Shown piece by piece: positions 31,700 to 40,257 of a DNA stretch of 64,000 bases (position 1 is its first letter; each line of letters begins with the position of its first letter). The translations under genes and the position numbers were made by a program. The notes under the pieces were generated by a model. The model saw nothing but the letters and a program-made list of their open reading frames with translations, ran no database searches and was not told the origin of the DNA. Origin of the DNA: JAYFRC01 sp034926415 (GTDB lineage: Bacteria > Bacillota > Clostridia > Oscillospirales > Oscillospiraceae); contig JAYFRC010000043.1 in assembly GCA_034926415.1 (NCBI GenBank), positions 1 through 64,000 on the forward strand. Reading direction: 5' to 3'.

Positions 31700-33493
31700 A
31701 TGGGAGAGGAAGATTTGGAAGGAACACATTCGTCCGGGACGCCGGAGAAAAGCGGACGCGGAAAACGCGCGGTGATAATAATTGTCGTGATAATCGCTGC
31801 GCTTGTCGCCTGCACGCTTGGCGCGGGAGCAGTCGCGGCTTCAAGCGGGACTATATATCCGAACACATACGCTCTCGGTATAAATCTCGGCGGGATGACG
31901 GCCGCTGAAGCCGAAAGCGCGCTTTCGGCTGCCCAGAATACCGCTTACGCCAGCAAAATGATAAACGTGAGCTGCTCCAACGGAAGGTCTACCGCGTTGG
32001 AGCTCGGACGCGCGGATGTGCGGCTTAAGGACGCGGCCAAGGCCGCATACGAGCGCGGCCGCGGCGGCGGGTTTATAACCAACGGGTTTGGATACATAGC
32101 GTCCTTTGTCGGAAAGCACAGCGCCGGAGCGCAGGTCCAGTACGACAAGGCCGCCGTGGAACAGATGCTCTCCGAGGCGGACGAGCCCGCCGTAAGCTAC
32201 GGCTGGGAGATAGACGGCGATACGCTCCGCGTGACGAAAGGGCGCACCGGCGAGACCGCGGACAGGGACGAATTCTATGAAAAGTTAGACAAGGCGCTTT
32301 CGGATTACGATTTCTCCGGCATAAGCGTCGGCTCGACGACGGTAGAGGCAGGCGAACCGCTGACCGGGCAGGGGCTTCACGACGAGCTTTATTCCGAGTT
32401 CAAAAACGCGTATTACGATAAGGCGACCGGCGAGATAGCCGGGGGAAGCGACGGGCTCGACTTTGATGCCAAGGCTGCTCAGAAAGCGATAAACGATGCC
32501 GCCGCGGGCGAAGTCGTTGATATACCCATAACTGTCACAAAGCAGACGGTGACCAAGGAAGACCTGGAGGAGAATATCTTTTCCGATGTGCTCGGAAAAT
32601 ACACTACGAACGTCGGAGGAAGCGCCGCGAGAAAGAACAACGTCGGTATAGCGACCGCGGCCGTGAACGGCGTCATACTCAACAGCGGCGAGACGTTTTC
32701 CTATAACGATACGCTTGGCCAGCGCACCACGTCCAAAGGTTATCAGGCCGCGCCCGCCTACGTTCAGGGCGAGACAGTGGACGAGATAGGCGGCGGCATT
32801 TGCCAGGTCTCGTCAACGCTCTACTGCGCCACGCTGTATTCGAATCTCGAGATAGTCCTGCGTTCGGCGCACATGTTCCGCGCGGCCTATGTGCCCTACG
32901 GAATGGACGCGACGGTGAGCTGGGGCGGCCCGGATTACCAGTTCAAAAACAATACGGATTACCCCATAAAGATTACGGCATCTTACAGCGGCGGAAAGCT
33001 TACGGTCAGGATAATCGGGACAAAGAGCGATTCGAGCTACGTCAAGATGGAGTATAAGATACTTTCGACCACGCCATATAAGACCGTGGAGCAGGAGGAC
33101 GCGACGCTGGCCGCCGGAGTTCGCCAGCAGAAACAGAACGGCTACACGGGTTACGTTGTGGAGACCTACCGCTGCATCTACAATCCCGACGGAACGCTTC
33201 AAAGCCGCAGCTACGAGGCCAAGAGCACATATAAGATGCGCAATGAGATAATCCTCGTCGGCACAAAGGGCGGAAACACCGACATCCCGACATCCGGCAG
33301 CATTGACGGGGAGACGGACGGGGAAACAACGGGCGAGACTCCGGGCGGCGCAACCGGTGAGACAAGCGGCGAAAGCGCGGGCGAAACCACCGAAGGAACG
33401 ACCGGGGGAGATACCGGCGAAAACACCGGGGGGAATACGCCCGGCACAGAAGATGGCGAGGAGGGCGACAGCTACCTGAATGACCCAATCTGA
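31700..33493 (+). CDS. VanW-family cell-wall protein with peptidoglycan-binding and G5 domains
   Basis: A 597-residue membrane-anchored extracellular protein. A span lies at about 24-48, followed by the peptidoglycan-binding region common in this family (YALGINLGGMTAAEAE and its repeat, about 55-280), the VanW domain (about 293-425, with the signature GGGICQVSSTLY), a G5 domain (about 450-523) and a Gly/Glu/Thr-rich tail with GET and TGE repeats. The same domain set occurs in B. subtilis YoaR. Function is wall-associated but undefined; VanW itself accompanies some glycopeptide-resistance clusters. The ATG at 31700 has no ribosome site, whereas an in-frame TTG at 31715 follows GGGAGAGGA, so the true start may be 15 bases later. 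The WalR-type box upstream supports a wall-metabolism role. Confidence 0.9.
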   Translation: MGEEDLEGTHSSGTPEKSGRGKRAVIIIVVIIAALVACTLGAGAVAASSGTIYPNTYALGINLGGMTAAEAESALSAAQNTAYASKMINVSCSNGRSTALELGRADVRLKDAAKAAYERGRGGGFITNGFGYIASFVGKHSAGAQVQYDKAAVEQMLSEADEPAVSYGWEIDGDTLRVTKGRTGETADRDEFYEKLDKALSDYDFSGISVGSTTVEAGEPLTGQGLHDELYSEFKNAYYDKATGEIAGGSDGLDFDAKAAQKAINDAAAGEVVDIPITVTKQTVTKEDLEENIFSDVLGKYTTNVGGSAARKNNVGIATAAVNGVILNSGETFSYNDTLGQRTTSKGYQAAPAYVQGETVDEIGGGICQVSSTLYCATLYSNLEIVLRSAHMFRAAYVPYGMDATVSWGGPDYQFKNNTDYPIKITASYSGGKLTVRIIGTKSDSSYVKMEYKILSTTPYKTVEQEDATLAAGVRQQKQNGYTGYVVETYRCIYNPDGTLQSRSYEAKSTYKMRNEIILVGTKGGNTDIPTSGSIDGETDGETTGETPGGATGETSGESAGETTEGTTGGDTGENTGGNTPGTEDGEEGDSYLNDPI

Positions 33494-33520
33494 TATTGCC
33501 TGATATTATGTGATATTATA
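33491..33520 (+). repeat. Three 10-base tandem units beginning TGATATT
   Basis: TGATATT occurs at 33491, 33501 and 33511, exactly one helical turn apart; the first copy contains the stop codon of the VanW gene. Confidence 0.7.
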
Positions 33521-33525
33521 CTGAC

Positions 33526-33561
33526 ACGGAGCGGGCGCGCAAAAACGCCTGCTCCGTTTTT
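33526..33561 (+). terminator. Terminator after the VanW gene
   Basis: ACGGAGCGGGCG paired with CGCCTGCTCCGT (one G-U), 8-base loop, TTTTT. Confidence 0.85.
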
Positions 33562-33866
33562 GCGCGTCCGCTCGGGGATTTGCAGATACGCAGGCATAAG
33601 CGAGGAACGCAAAATCGGCGCGATCGATGTTCATCGATTCGCATATGAGCGACGCACGCACGGTAACGCGGGAGGGGAAAGCCGCCCGGTAAGGGCGTAG
33701 CGATTCAAATTAAGCGGCTCTGCTGCGCGACAAAAATTTCCCTGCTGCAGCCGCTTGTTTTGTTAATTCCGACAAAAATTATTTTTCTTAAAAAAAGAGT
33801 CGTTTTTTGTTGAAAACGGCGGAGCAATAACATAAAATGAATGTATCTTTTCAGGGGGTGTTTGCC
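33562..33866. other. Gap upstream of xpt
   Basis: No gene. Contains a strong hairpin formed by GCGATCGATG and CATCGATTCGC near 33620-33645, a GC-rich patch, then an AT-rich stretch with the xpt promoter. I searched for a purine riboswitch core and did not see one; the predicted leader of xpt is only about 22 bases. Confidence 0.5.
33810..33838 (+). promoter_or_regulatory. Promoter of the xpt-BMP transporter operon
   Basis: TTGAAA and TAAAAT with a 17-base spacer. The -10 overlaps the first in-frame ATG of the xpt reading frame, so translation must start further downstream. Confidence 0.75.
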
Positions 33867-34448
33867 GTGCAGCTTATGGAGGATCGCATACGCGCCGAGG
33901 GCGTAGTGCGTGAGGGCAACGTCCTAAAGGTCGACAGCTTTTTGAACCATCAGATGGACATCGATCTTTTTAACGATATGGGTAAGGAATTCAGCCGTCT
34001 GTTCAAAGACGACAGACCTACGAAGATACTTACGATAGAGGCATCCGGTATAGGGATAGCTTGCGTCACCGCGCAGTATTTCCATATACCGGCTGTTTTT
34101 GCGAAGAAATCAGAGAGCAAGAACCTCGACGGCGACGTGTATACGAGTACGGTCGCATCGTTTACACATAATAAAGTATATCAGATACGGGTATCAAAAA
34201 AATTCATAAACGCGGACGACCGCGTGCTCATATTAGACGACTTTCTTGCCAAGGGCTGCGCGTGTCTCGGGCTTATCGACATCGTCGGGCAGGCGGGGGC
34301 GACTCTCGTGGGAGTCGGTGTAGCGATAGAAAAGGGTTTCCAGGAGGGCGGAGCGATGCTTCGCGACAGGGGGATACACCTTGAGTCGCTGGCCATAGTG
34401 GACAGCATGGACCCCGTCACGGGCGAGATAGAGTTCCGCCATCAGTAA
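33867..34448 (+). CDS. xpt: Xanthine phosphoribosyltransferase
   Basis: Salvages xanthine to XMP with PRPP. Residues follow B. subtilis Xpt closely: EGNVLKVDSFLNHQMD at the N-terminus, TIEASGIGIA, VFAKKSESKNL, the PRPP-binding VLILDDFLAKG and AIEKGFQEGG. I place the start at the GTG 6 bases after GGGGGTG, giving 193 residues, the usual length; the ATG at 33837 lies inside the -10 of the promoter, and the ATG at 33876 is a possible alternative. It is followed after 63 bases by a BMP-type substrate-binding lipoprotein, so uptake and salvage of purines or nucleosides are likely co-expressed. Confidence 0.93.
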   Translation: MQLMEDRIRAEGVVREGNVLKVDSFLNHQMDIDLFNDMGKEFSRLFKDDRPTKILTIEASGIGIACVTAQYFHIPAVFAKKSESKNLDGDVYTSTVASFTHNKVYQIRVSKKFINADDRVLILDDFLAKGCACLGLIDIVGQAGATLVGVGVAIEKGFQEGGAMLRDRGIHLESLAIVDSMDPVTGEIEFRHQ

Positions 34449-34511
34449 AGCGTTATCAATGCGCCTCAGGCGGCGCTCGATAATAAAACAAAATTTGGAG
34501 GAAGAAAAAGA

Positions 34512-35693
34512 ATGAAAAAGATACTTGCGCTTGTTTCAGTTCTTGCGATGGTTCTGTGTCTGTTCGCGGGCTGCGGAAGCAAAAGCGACAGCACGACGAC
34601 TACCACCGGAGGCGATACTGCCAGCGCCGGAGTCCCTGTCGAGGACATAAAGGTCGGCGTTATCCACATCGGCGATCCCGCTGCCGGTTCCGGCTATTCC
34701 TACACCCATGACGTGGGCATTCAGGAGATGCAGGCAAACCTCGGCCTTACCGACGATCAGATCGTCCGCAAGCTGAACGTCTCCGACAGCGATACCACCG
34801 CTATCGAGAACGCAATCACCGAGTGCGTCGAGGAAGGCTGCAATATCATCTTCGCGACTTCGTGGGGCTATATGGACACCTGCGAGGCGCTTGCCGCCCA
34901 GTATCCGGACGTGTTCTTCTCTCACGGCACCGGCTACAAGTCAAACGGCACCAACTTCAACCACTATTTCGGCAAGATTTATGAGGCCCGCTTCCTGTCC
35001 GGCATTGTCGCCGGCATGAAGACCGCCAGCAACAAGATAGGCTACGTCTCCGCTCAGAACAACGAGAGCGGCGAGTGCACCAGCGGCATCGACGCGTTTG
35101 CAATGGGCGTTGAGTCCGTCAATCCCGATGCTGTCGTAGAAGTCAAGGTCACCGGTTCCTGGTACGATCCCGAGGGCGAGACTCAGGCCGCTCAGGCTCT
35201 TATCGACGACGGCTGCGACGTTATCGCTCAGCACTGCGACACCCCCAACCCCCAGCTCGCGGCTCAGGCTGCCGGCGTTTACGGCGTTGGCTATAACTCC
35301 GATATGCAGAAGGACGCCGGCGACAACTGCCTGACCAGCGTTGTCTGGGACTGGGGCGTTTACTACACCACCGCTGTCCAGAACGTTATTGACGGCACAT
35401 GGAAGATCGGCGAGAAGGTCGAGGATTACTACGGCGGCATGGCCGACGGTCTTGTCGGCATCACCGCGCTGTCCGCCGACTGCGCCGAGGGCACGCAGGC
35501 TGCTGTTGACGTCGCTACCGCCGCTATCAAGGACGGCTCCTTCGACGTATTCACCGGCACCTACACCGACGCAGCGGGCAACACCATCGGCTGCAACGGC
35601 CAGATGGAGACAAACGACGGCCAGACCATCGCCGTCGACGGCAACGACTACGCGTCCATCACCAGCTATTACAGAAACGTCGTTGTAAAGTAA
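34512..35693 (+). CDS. BMP-family substrate-binding lipoprotein of a nucleoside-type ABC importer
   Basis: A 393-residue lipoprotein with signal peptide and lipobox LFAGC. It belongs to the basic membrane protein/PnrA family, whose members bind purine nucleosides. Segments include VGVIHIGDPAAGSGYSYTHD, IIFATSWGYMDTCEALA, HYFGKIYEARFLSGIVAG, KIGYVSAQNNESG and the ligand-side VIAQHCDTPNPQLAA. GGAGG lies 11 bases before the ATG. Codon bias is stronger than in the neighbours, and a terminator follows that probably reduces transcription into the transporter genes, giving excess binding protein. Neighbouring xpt supports purine nucleoside or xanthine as substrate. Confidence 0.92.
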   Translation: MKKILALVSVLAMVLCLFAGCGSKSDSTTTTTGGDTASAGVPVEDIKVGVIHIGDPAAGSGYSYTHDVGIQEMQANLGLTDDQIVRKLNVSDSDTTAIENAITECVEEGCNIIFATSWGYMDTCEALAAQYPDVFFSHGTGYKSNGTNFNHYFGKIYEARFLSGIVAGMKTASNKIGYVSAQNNESGECTSGIDAFAMGVESVNPDAVVEVKVTGSWYDPEGETQAAQALIDDGCDVIAQHCDTPNPQLAAQAAGVYGVGYNSDMQKDAGDNCLTSVVWDWGVYYTTAVQNVIDGTWKIGEKVEDYYGGMADGLVGITALSADCAEGTQAAVDVATAAIKDGSFDVFTGTYTDAAGNTIGCNGQMETNDGQTIAVDGNDYASITSYYRNVVVK

Positions 35694-35711
35694 TTTCAGC
35701 GACAATCCAAC

Positions 35712-35742
35712 AAGGGGCGGATAAAACTATCCGCCCCTTTCT
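35712..35742 (+). terminator. Intra-operon terminator after the binding-protein gene
   Basis: Perfect 12-bp stem AAGGGGCGGATA with its complement, AAAC loop, short T run. Partial read-through into the ABC genes is likely. Confidence 0.75.
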
Positions 35743-35861
35743 TGAATTTTTGAACATGCCTGCGAAAAAAGCGCGGGAGCTCCCGAGTTTTTTTGACAGA
35801 CACGTTTGGGGCGAGGGGTCGCCTACTCCTGTCCATCGATATTTTAAGAGAGGGTGACGGC

Positions 35862-37391
35862 ATGGCAGATACGGAATACGCGGTGCGCTGTGAGAAGATA
35901 ACGAAAATCTTTGGCAGCGTCGTCGCCAACGACGAGATAGACATGGGCGTTAAATACGGGGAGATACTTGCGCTGCTCGGCGAGAACGGAAGCGGAAAGA
36001 CTACGCTTATGAATATGCTCGCGGGGATATACCATCCGGACGGCGGAGCGATCTACGTCGACGGGAAGGAAGCCCCGATACAAAGCCCGCTTGACGCGCA
36101 GAACCTTGGCATAGGCATGATACACCAGCATTTCAAGCTCGTTGACATATTCTCCGCAATGGATAACATCGAGCTTGGCACGCCGGGCAAAAAGCTCTCC
36201 GGCAGGGAGATGAAGCGCCGCGTCGACGAGCTGTGCAAAAAATACGGACTTCAGATAGACCCGACAAAGTGCATTCACGATATGAGCGTTTCCGAAAAAC
36301 AGACGGTTGAGATACTGAAAGTTCTATACCGCGGCGCGCGCATACTCATACTGGACGAGCCCACAGCTGTTCTGACGCCGCAGGAGACGGACAGACTGTT
36401 TTCGATTCTTCGCCAGATGCGCGCAAACGGCTGCGCCGTCATCATTATAACCCACAAGCTCAACGAGGTGCTCGCCATATCGGACCGCGTGGAAATTCTG
36501 CGCAAGGGAAAGAGCTATGGCACCGTCAACACCGCCGAGGTCGATGTGGATACGCTGACCGAGCTTATGGTCGGACATGCTGTCACACTTGAGATAGAGC
36601 GGCCGGAGGTGAAAGACCCGGAGACGATACTAAAGATAGTAGACCTGACGGTGGACAGAAACGACGGCAGCCGCGCCCTCGACGACGCGAACTTTGAGAT
36701 ACGCTCGGGCGAGATACTGGGCGTCGCGGGCATCGCGGGAAGCGGGCAGAAGGAGCTTTGCGAGACCATAGCGGGGCTTATGCAGCCCAAGGCGGGAGCA
36801 ATACTTTACAAGAAACAAAACCTCGCGGGCAAGACTCCGCGCCAGATAATAGACATGGGGATCTCGATGAGCTTCGTGCCGGAGGACAGACTCGGCATGG
36901 GCCTCGTTTCCAGCATGGGAATGACGGATAACATGCTGCTTAAGACCTACACCCGCGCGCGGGGCGCTTTTGTCGACCGCGCCCCGGCAAAGGCGATGGC
37001 GCAGGCGCTGAAGGAAAAGCTCGACATACAGACGCCGAGCCTTGAAATGCCCGTGCGTATGATGTCCGGCGGCAACGTGCAGAAAGTTCTGCTCGGCCGC
37101 GAGATCGAGTCCAATCCCGATTTGATAATAACCGCATACCCCGTGCGCGGACTGGATATAAATTCGAGTTACGTTGTTTATGAACTGCTGAACGACCAGA
37201 AAAAACGCGGCGTCGCGGTCATGTATATAGGCGAGGATCTCGACGTGCTGCTCCAGCTCTGCGACCGGATTATGGTGCTTTGCCACGGAAAGATAACGGG
37301 AGTAGTGGACGCAAAGGCCGTCACAAAGGAACAGATAGGGCTCATGATGGCCGGACAGAACGCGGAGGAGGTGCTGTCGAATGCGAAATAA
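35862..37391 (+). CDS. ABC importer ATP-binding protein, two fused nucleotide-binding domains
   Basis: A 509-residue ATPase of the RbsA/NupB type that powers the BMP-family importer. The first domain has Walker A GENGSGKTT, Q-loop MIHQHFKL, signature MSVSEKQ and Walker B ILILDEP. The second domain is degenerate, with VAGIAGSGQKEL in place of Walker A, intact signature MSGGNVQK, and ITAYPVRGLD in place of the Walker B acidic pair; this asymmetry is normal for the family. I start at the ATG of MADTEYAV, 8 bases after AGAGAGGGTG. The stop overlaps the first permease gene by 11 bases. Confidence 0.93.
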   Translation: MADTEYAVRCEKITKIFGSVVANDEIDMGVKYGEILALLGENGSGKTTLMNMLAGIYHPDGGAIYVDGKEAPIQSPLDAQNLGIGMIHQHFKLVDIFSAMDNIELGTPGKKLSGREMKRRVDELCKKYGLQIDPTKCIHDMSVSEKQTVEILKVLYRGARILILDEPTAVLTPQETDRLFSILRQMRANGCAVIIITHKLNEVLAISDRVEILRKGKSYGTVNTAEVDVDTLTELMVGHAVTLEIERPEVKDPETILKIVDLTVDRNDGSRALDDANFEIRSGEILGVAGIAGSGQKELCETIAGLMQPKAGAILYKKQNLAGKTPRQIIDMGISMSFVPEDRLGMGLVSSMGMTDNMLLKTYTRARGAFVDRAPAKAMAQALKEKLDIQTPSLEMPVRMMSGGNVQKVLLGREIESNPDLIITAYPVRGLDINSSYVVYELLNDQKKRGVAVMYIGEDLDVLLQLCDRIMVLCHGKITGVVDAKAVTKEQIGLMMAGQNAEEVLSNAK

Positions 37392-38505
37392 GGAACCGCT
37401 GCTGCGCGTTGTCAAACACGCGGAGCTGACTGGCAGACAGAGCCTTGCGCTGCGCATCTTCGCCGTAGTGCTGTCGCTGGCCGTCGGCGGACTGTTCATA
37501 CTGCTTATAGGGCACAACCCCTTCGCGATATACGGCGCCATGATATCGGGCGCATTCCGCAGCACGATAGCGGTGCAGGCGACGATAAAGTACTGTATAC
37601 CAATGTGCATAAGCGCCCTTGGCGTGACGCTGGCGTTCAAGATGCGTTTTTGGAACATCGGCGCCGAGGGCCAGATAATAATGGGCGCGGTGTTCGCCTC
37701 GTATTTTGCCCTGTTCTGCTCGGGACTTCCGCACGTCCTGCTCGTGATAGTGATGGTGATAGCGGGCATCGTCGGCGGCGGCATCTGGGGGCTTATCCCC
37801 GCGCTTTGCCGCCAGAGATGGAACACGAACGAAACGCTGTTCACGCTGATGCTCAACTACATCGCGCTCTACATCATAGATTATCTGCGCGACGGCCCGT
37901 GGAAAGACCCCGAGGCCGCGGGCTTCCACAAGATAGCTCGCTTTTCCGCGAACGCCCAGCTCGACAAGGTGTTTGGCGTCCAGATCGGATGGATAGTGAT
38001 GCTCGCCCTCGTCGCCATAGTTTTCGTCTATATGAAAAAGACGAAGCAGGGTTATGAGATAAGCGTCGTCGGCGAGAGCAGCGATACCGCGCGCTATGCC
38101 GGAATAAACGTCAACCGCGTCATGCTGCGAACTATGTTCATCTCGGGCGCGATAGCGGGCCTGTGCGGAATGATACAGGCGACCGGTACGGACTGCACTC
38201 TTTCGTCAGGCGTGGCCGGCGGCGTGGGGTTCACGGCTATAATCATCGCGTGGCTGGCGCAGCTTCACCCGGTGGTCATACTGATAGTTTCGTTCGCGTT
38301 CAGCGTACTGGAAAAGGGTTCCAGCGTGGTGCAGTCCACATACGGGCTGTCTACGGACTGTGCAAGCGTGCTCCAGGGCATAATACTTTTCTTCATTATG
38401 GCCTGCGAGTTCTTTATCCGCTACCGCATAGTAATGCGCGGGCACGGCGAGGAAAAACCTGACGTGAAGAAAGCGGAAGAAAAGAAAGAGGGTGCGGGCG
38501 AATGA
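37381..38505 (+). CDS. ABC importer permease, BMP/nucleoside type (first)
   Basis: A 374-residue membrane permease of the BPD_transp_2 family, partner of the second permease. About ten hydrophobic segments are visible; family landmarks are TLAFKMRFWNIGAEGQIIMGA, ETLFTLMLNYIALYI and GYEISVVGESSDTARYAGIN, the cytoplasmic coupling loop. The C-terminal 25 residues are a charged Lys/Glu tail. The ATG lies inside the end of the ATPase gene, and the stop overlaps the next start by four bases. Confidence 0.93.
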   Translation: MRNKEPLLRVVKHAELTGRQSLALRIFAVVLSLAVGGLFILLIGHNPFAIYGAMISGAFRSTIAVQATIKYCIPMCISALGVTLAFKMRFWNIGAEGQIIMGAVFASYFALFCSGLPHVLLVIVMVIAGIVGGGIWGLIPALCRQRWNTNETLFTLMLNYIALYIIDYLRDGPWKDPEAAGFHKIARFSANAQLDKVFGVQIGWIVMLALVAIVFVYMKKTKQGYEISVVGESSDTARYAGINVNRVMLRTMFISGAIAGLCGMIQATGTDCTLSSGVAGGVGFTAIIIAWLAQLHPVVILIVSFAFSVLEKGSSVVQSTYGLSTDCASVLQGIILFFIMACEFFIRYRIVMRGHGEEKPDVKKAEEKKEGAGE

Positions 38506-39455
38506 GCAGCGAGATAGTGCTTAAATTCATAGTCGCGGCGGCCGTCGCCGGAACGCCGCTGCTTTACGGCACCGTGGGCGAGATACTTTCCGAGAAGGTC
38601 GGACACCTCAACCTCGGCGTCGAGGGCATGATGTCCATCGGCGCGATAGCGGGCTTCATGGCTGGCTATTATTCGGACAGCTTCGTCGTCGCGGTCATCG
38701 TGGCGTTCATCGCCGGACTGCTCTCCGCGCTCATCTACGCGGTGCTTACCGTCAGCTTTATGGCGAACCAGAACGTCATCGGCCTGACGCTGACGATATT
38801 CGGCATCGGGCTTTCAAACTTTGTCGGAACCTACTGCGTCGGCCTTACCGCCGAGGGAACGCTCAAGCTGCCCGCGACGATAACCGCGCATATGCGCGCG
38901 ATAAACATTCCGGGCCTTTCGGACATACCCGTTATCGGCCCGCTGCTTTTCAGTTATAACCCCTTCGTATATATCGGCATCGTCATAGCCATCGTCTGCG
39001 GCTGGTACCTGTTCAGGACCAAGGCCGGACTCAACGTCCGCGCCATCGGCGAGAACCCCGCCGCGGCGGACGCCGCGTCCATCCGCGTGACGAAATGGAA
39101 ATATATAAATATTCTTGTCGGCGGCGGGATCTGCGGCATAGGCGGAGCCTACTGCTCGATGATAATAAACGGCGGAGTGTGGATATCGGACTGCGTCGGC
39201 GGCCTCGGCTGGATATCGGTCGCGCTCGTCATCTTCGCCGCATGGCGGCCCCAGCGCGCGATACTCGGAAGCTTCGTGTTCGGCGCGCTGCGTGTGCTCA
39301 AATACTATTTGCCGAGCGTCATACCGGTCGCGTTTTTCGATATGCTCCCGTTTCTCATCACAGCGCTCGTCCTGCTCATCTCCAGTATGAGAAGAAGCAG
39401 AGGCAGCCACATCCCGGACTATCTGGGGCTCAACTATTTCCGCGAGGAACGATAA
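38502..39455 (+). CDS. ABC importer permease, BMP/nucleoside type (second)
   Basis: A 317-residue permease with ATGA overlap to the first. TPLLYGTVGEILSEKVGHLN, NLGVEGMMSIGAIAGF and the coupling loop KAGLNVRAIGENPAAADAASI are typical of the NupQ/YufQ side. With the preceding genes it completes a binding protein, dual ATPase and two permeases, so the importer is whole. A terminator closes the operon. Confidence 0.93.
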   Translation: MSSEIVLKFIVAAAVAGTPLLYGTVGEILSEKVGHLNLGVEGMMSIGAIAGFMAGYYSDSFVVAVIVAFIAGLLSALIYAVLTVSFMANQNVIGLTLTIFGIGLSNFVGTYCVGLTAEGTLKLPATITAHMRAINIPGLSDIPVIGPLLFSYNPFVYIGIVIAIVCGWYLFRTKAGLNVRAIGENPAAADAASIRVTKWKYINILVGGGICGIGGAYCSMIINGGVWISDCVGGLGWISVALVIFAAWRPQRAILGSFVFGALRVLKYYLPSVIPVAFFDMLPFLITALVLLISSMRRSRGSHIPDYLGLNYFREER

Positions 39456-39465
39456 GACGAATAAT

Positions 39466-39502
39466 AAAAGCGGCTTCCGCCAAGGCGCGGGAGCCGCTTT
39501 TT
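39466..39502 (+). terminator. Terminator after the purine uptake operon
   Basis: AAAAGCGGCT paired with AGCCGCTTTT with a partly paired GC-rich interior, then TTTT. Confidence 0.8.
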
Positions 39503-39521
39503 GTCAGGGAAATAACATAAC

Positions 39522-39549
39522 TTGACATTTTATATACGCGGTGTAAAAT
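39522..39549 (+). promoter_or_regulatory. Promoter of the Crp/Fnr-ABC operon
   Basis: TTGACA and TAAAAT with a 16-base spacer. Confidence 0.75.
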
Positions 39550-39555
39550 AAAAAG

Positions 39556-39571
39556 TGTCTCAAATGAGACA
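39556..39571 (+). promoter_or_regulatory. Palindromic operator, TGTCTCA-N2-TGAGACA
   Basis: Perfect 7-bp inverted repeat about 7 bases downstream of the -10, between promoter and the Crp/Fnr start codon. Position suggests autorepression. The half-site differs from the Fnr TTGAT and Crp TGTGA boxes. Confidence 0.6.
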
Positions 39572-39588
39572 GATTGGAGGACGGCTGA

Positions 39589-40257
39589 TTGACCGAAGGA
39601 GAAAAACGCATCGTGCTCTCTCTGCCGCTTTTTTTCGGCGTACCGAAAGAGATTTCGGCGGGGCTGCTTTCATCGCGCGGCTGCGCGGCACGCGATTTCG
39701 GGCGCGGAGAGATAGTGTACGACCACGAGAATTTCAAAAAGGCGCTCGCCGTGCTCCTTTCCGGAAGGCTCCAGGTGTCGAAAAAGACGGCCGACGGCGG
39801 AGAGCTCATAATGAGCACGCTTTATCCCCCGGCGCTGTTCGGCGCGGCCGCTCTTTTCAACGACAGCGGGACGTACGCGAGCATCATAACCGCGAAAGAG
39901 GACAGTCGCGTGCTGTTCCTGCCGCGCGCGTCTCTGCTCCGCGCGATGAAGGAAAGTCCGGTTTTCGCCGAAAACTACATACGCTATCTGTCGGAGCGCA
40001 TAGAATTTCTCAACCGGCGCATAATGCGGCTGACGGCGGGGACGGCGGAGCAGCGGCTCGCGGGGTTTTTGCTCGACAACCTGCCGGGAGAAACCGGGGC
40101 TGCGTGCTCGATGCCTATGACCGACACGGCGAAGGCGCTCAACATGGGGCGCGCGTCGCTGTACCGGGCGATGGAACGGCTTGAAAAAATCGGCGCGATA
40201 GAAAAAAGCAAAGACGGAATAATCGTAAAGAACAGGAAAATTTTAAGCGAGGTATAA
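39589..40257 (+). CDS. Crp/Fnr-family transcriptional regulator
   Basis: A 222-residue regulator with an N-terminal cyclic-nucleotide-binding-type beta barrel (RGEIVYDHENFKKALAVLLSGRLQV, read in two parts; GELIMSTLYPPALFGAAALF) and a C-terminal winged helix (MTDTAKALNMGRASLYRAMERL). No Fnr-type N-terminal cysteine cluster is present, only Cys31 in SSRGCAA and Cys165, so it is probably not an iron-sulfur oxygen sensor. The start is a TTG 9 bases after GGAGGA. Its stop overlaps the start of the ABC binding-protein gene (TAATG), so it most likely regulates that importer and itself through the adjacent palindrome. Confidence 0.88.
   Translation: MTEGEKRIVLSLPLFFGVPKEISAGLLSSRGCAARDFGRGEIVYDHENFKKALAVLLSGRLQVSKKTADGGELIMSTLYPPALFGAAALFNDSGTYASIITAKEDSRVLFLPRASLLRAMKESPVFAENYIRYLSERIEFLNRRIMRLTAGTAEQRLAGFLLDNLPGETGAACSMPMTDTAKALNMGRASLYRAMERLEKIGAIEKSKDGIIVKNRKILSEV

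Noticed and set aside
33562..33866. Purine riboswitch before xpt
   Set aside because: Conserved aptamer core not found, and the promoter sits directly in front of the gene.
36715..37150. Second half of the BMP importer ATPase as a broken domain
   Set aside because: The altered Walker A and B are normal for RbsA-like fused ATPases, so it is not a sign of decay.
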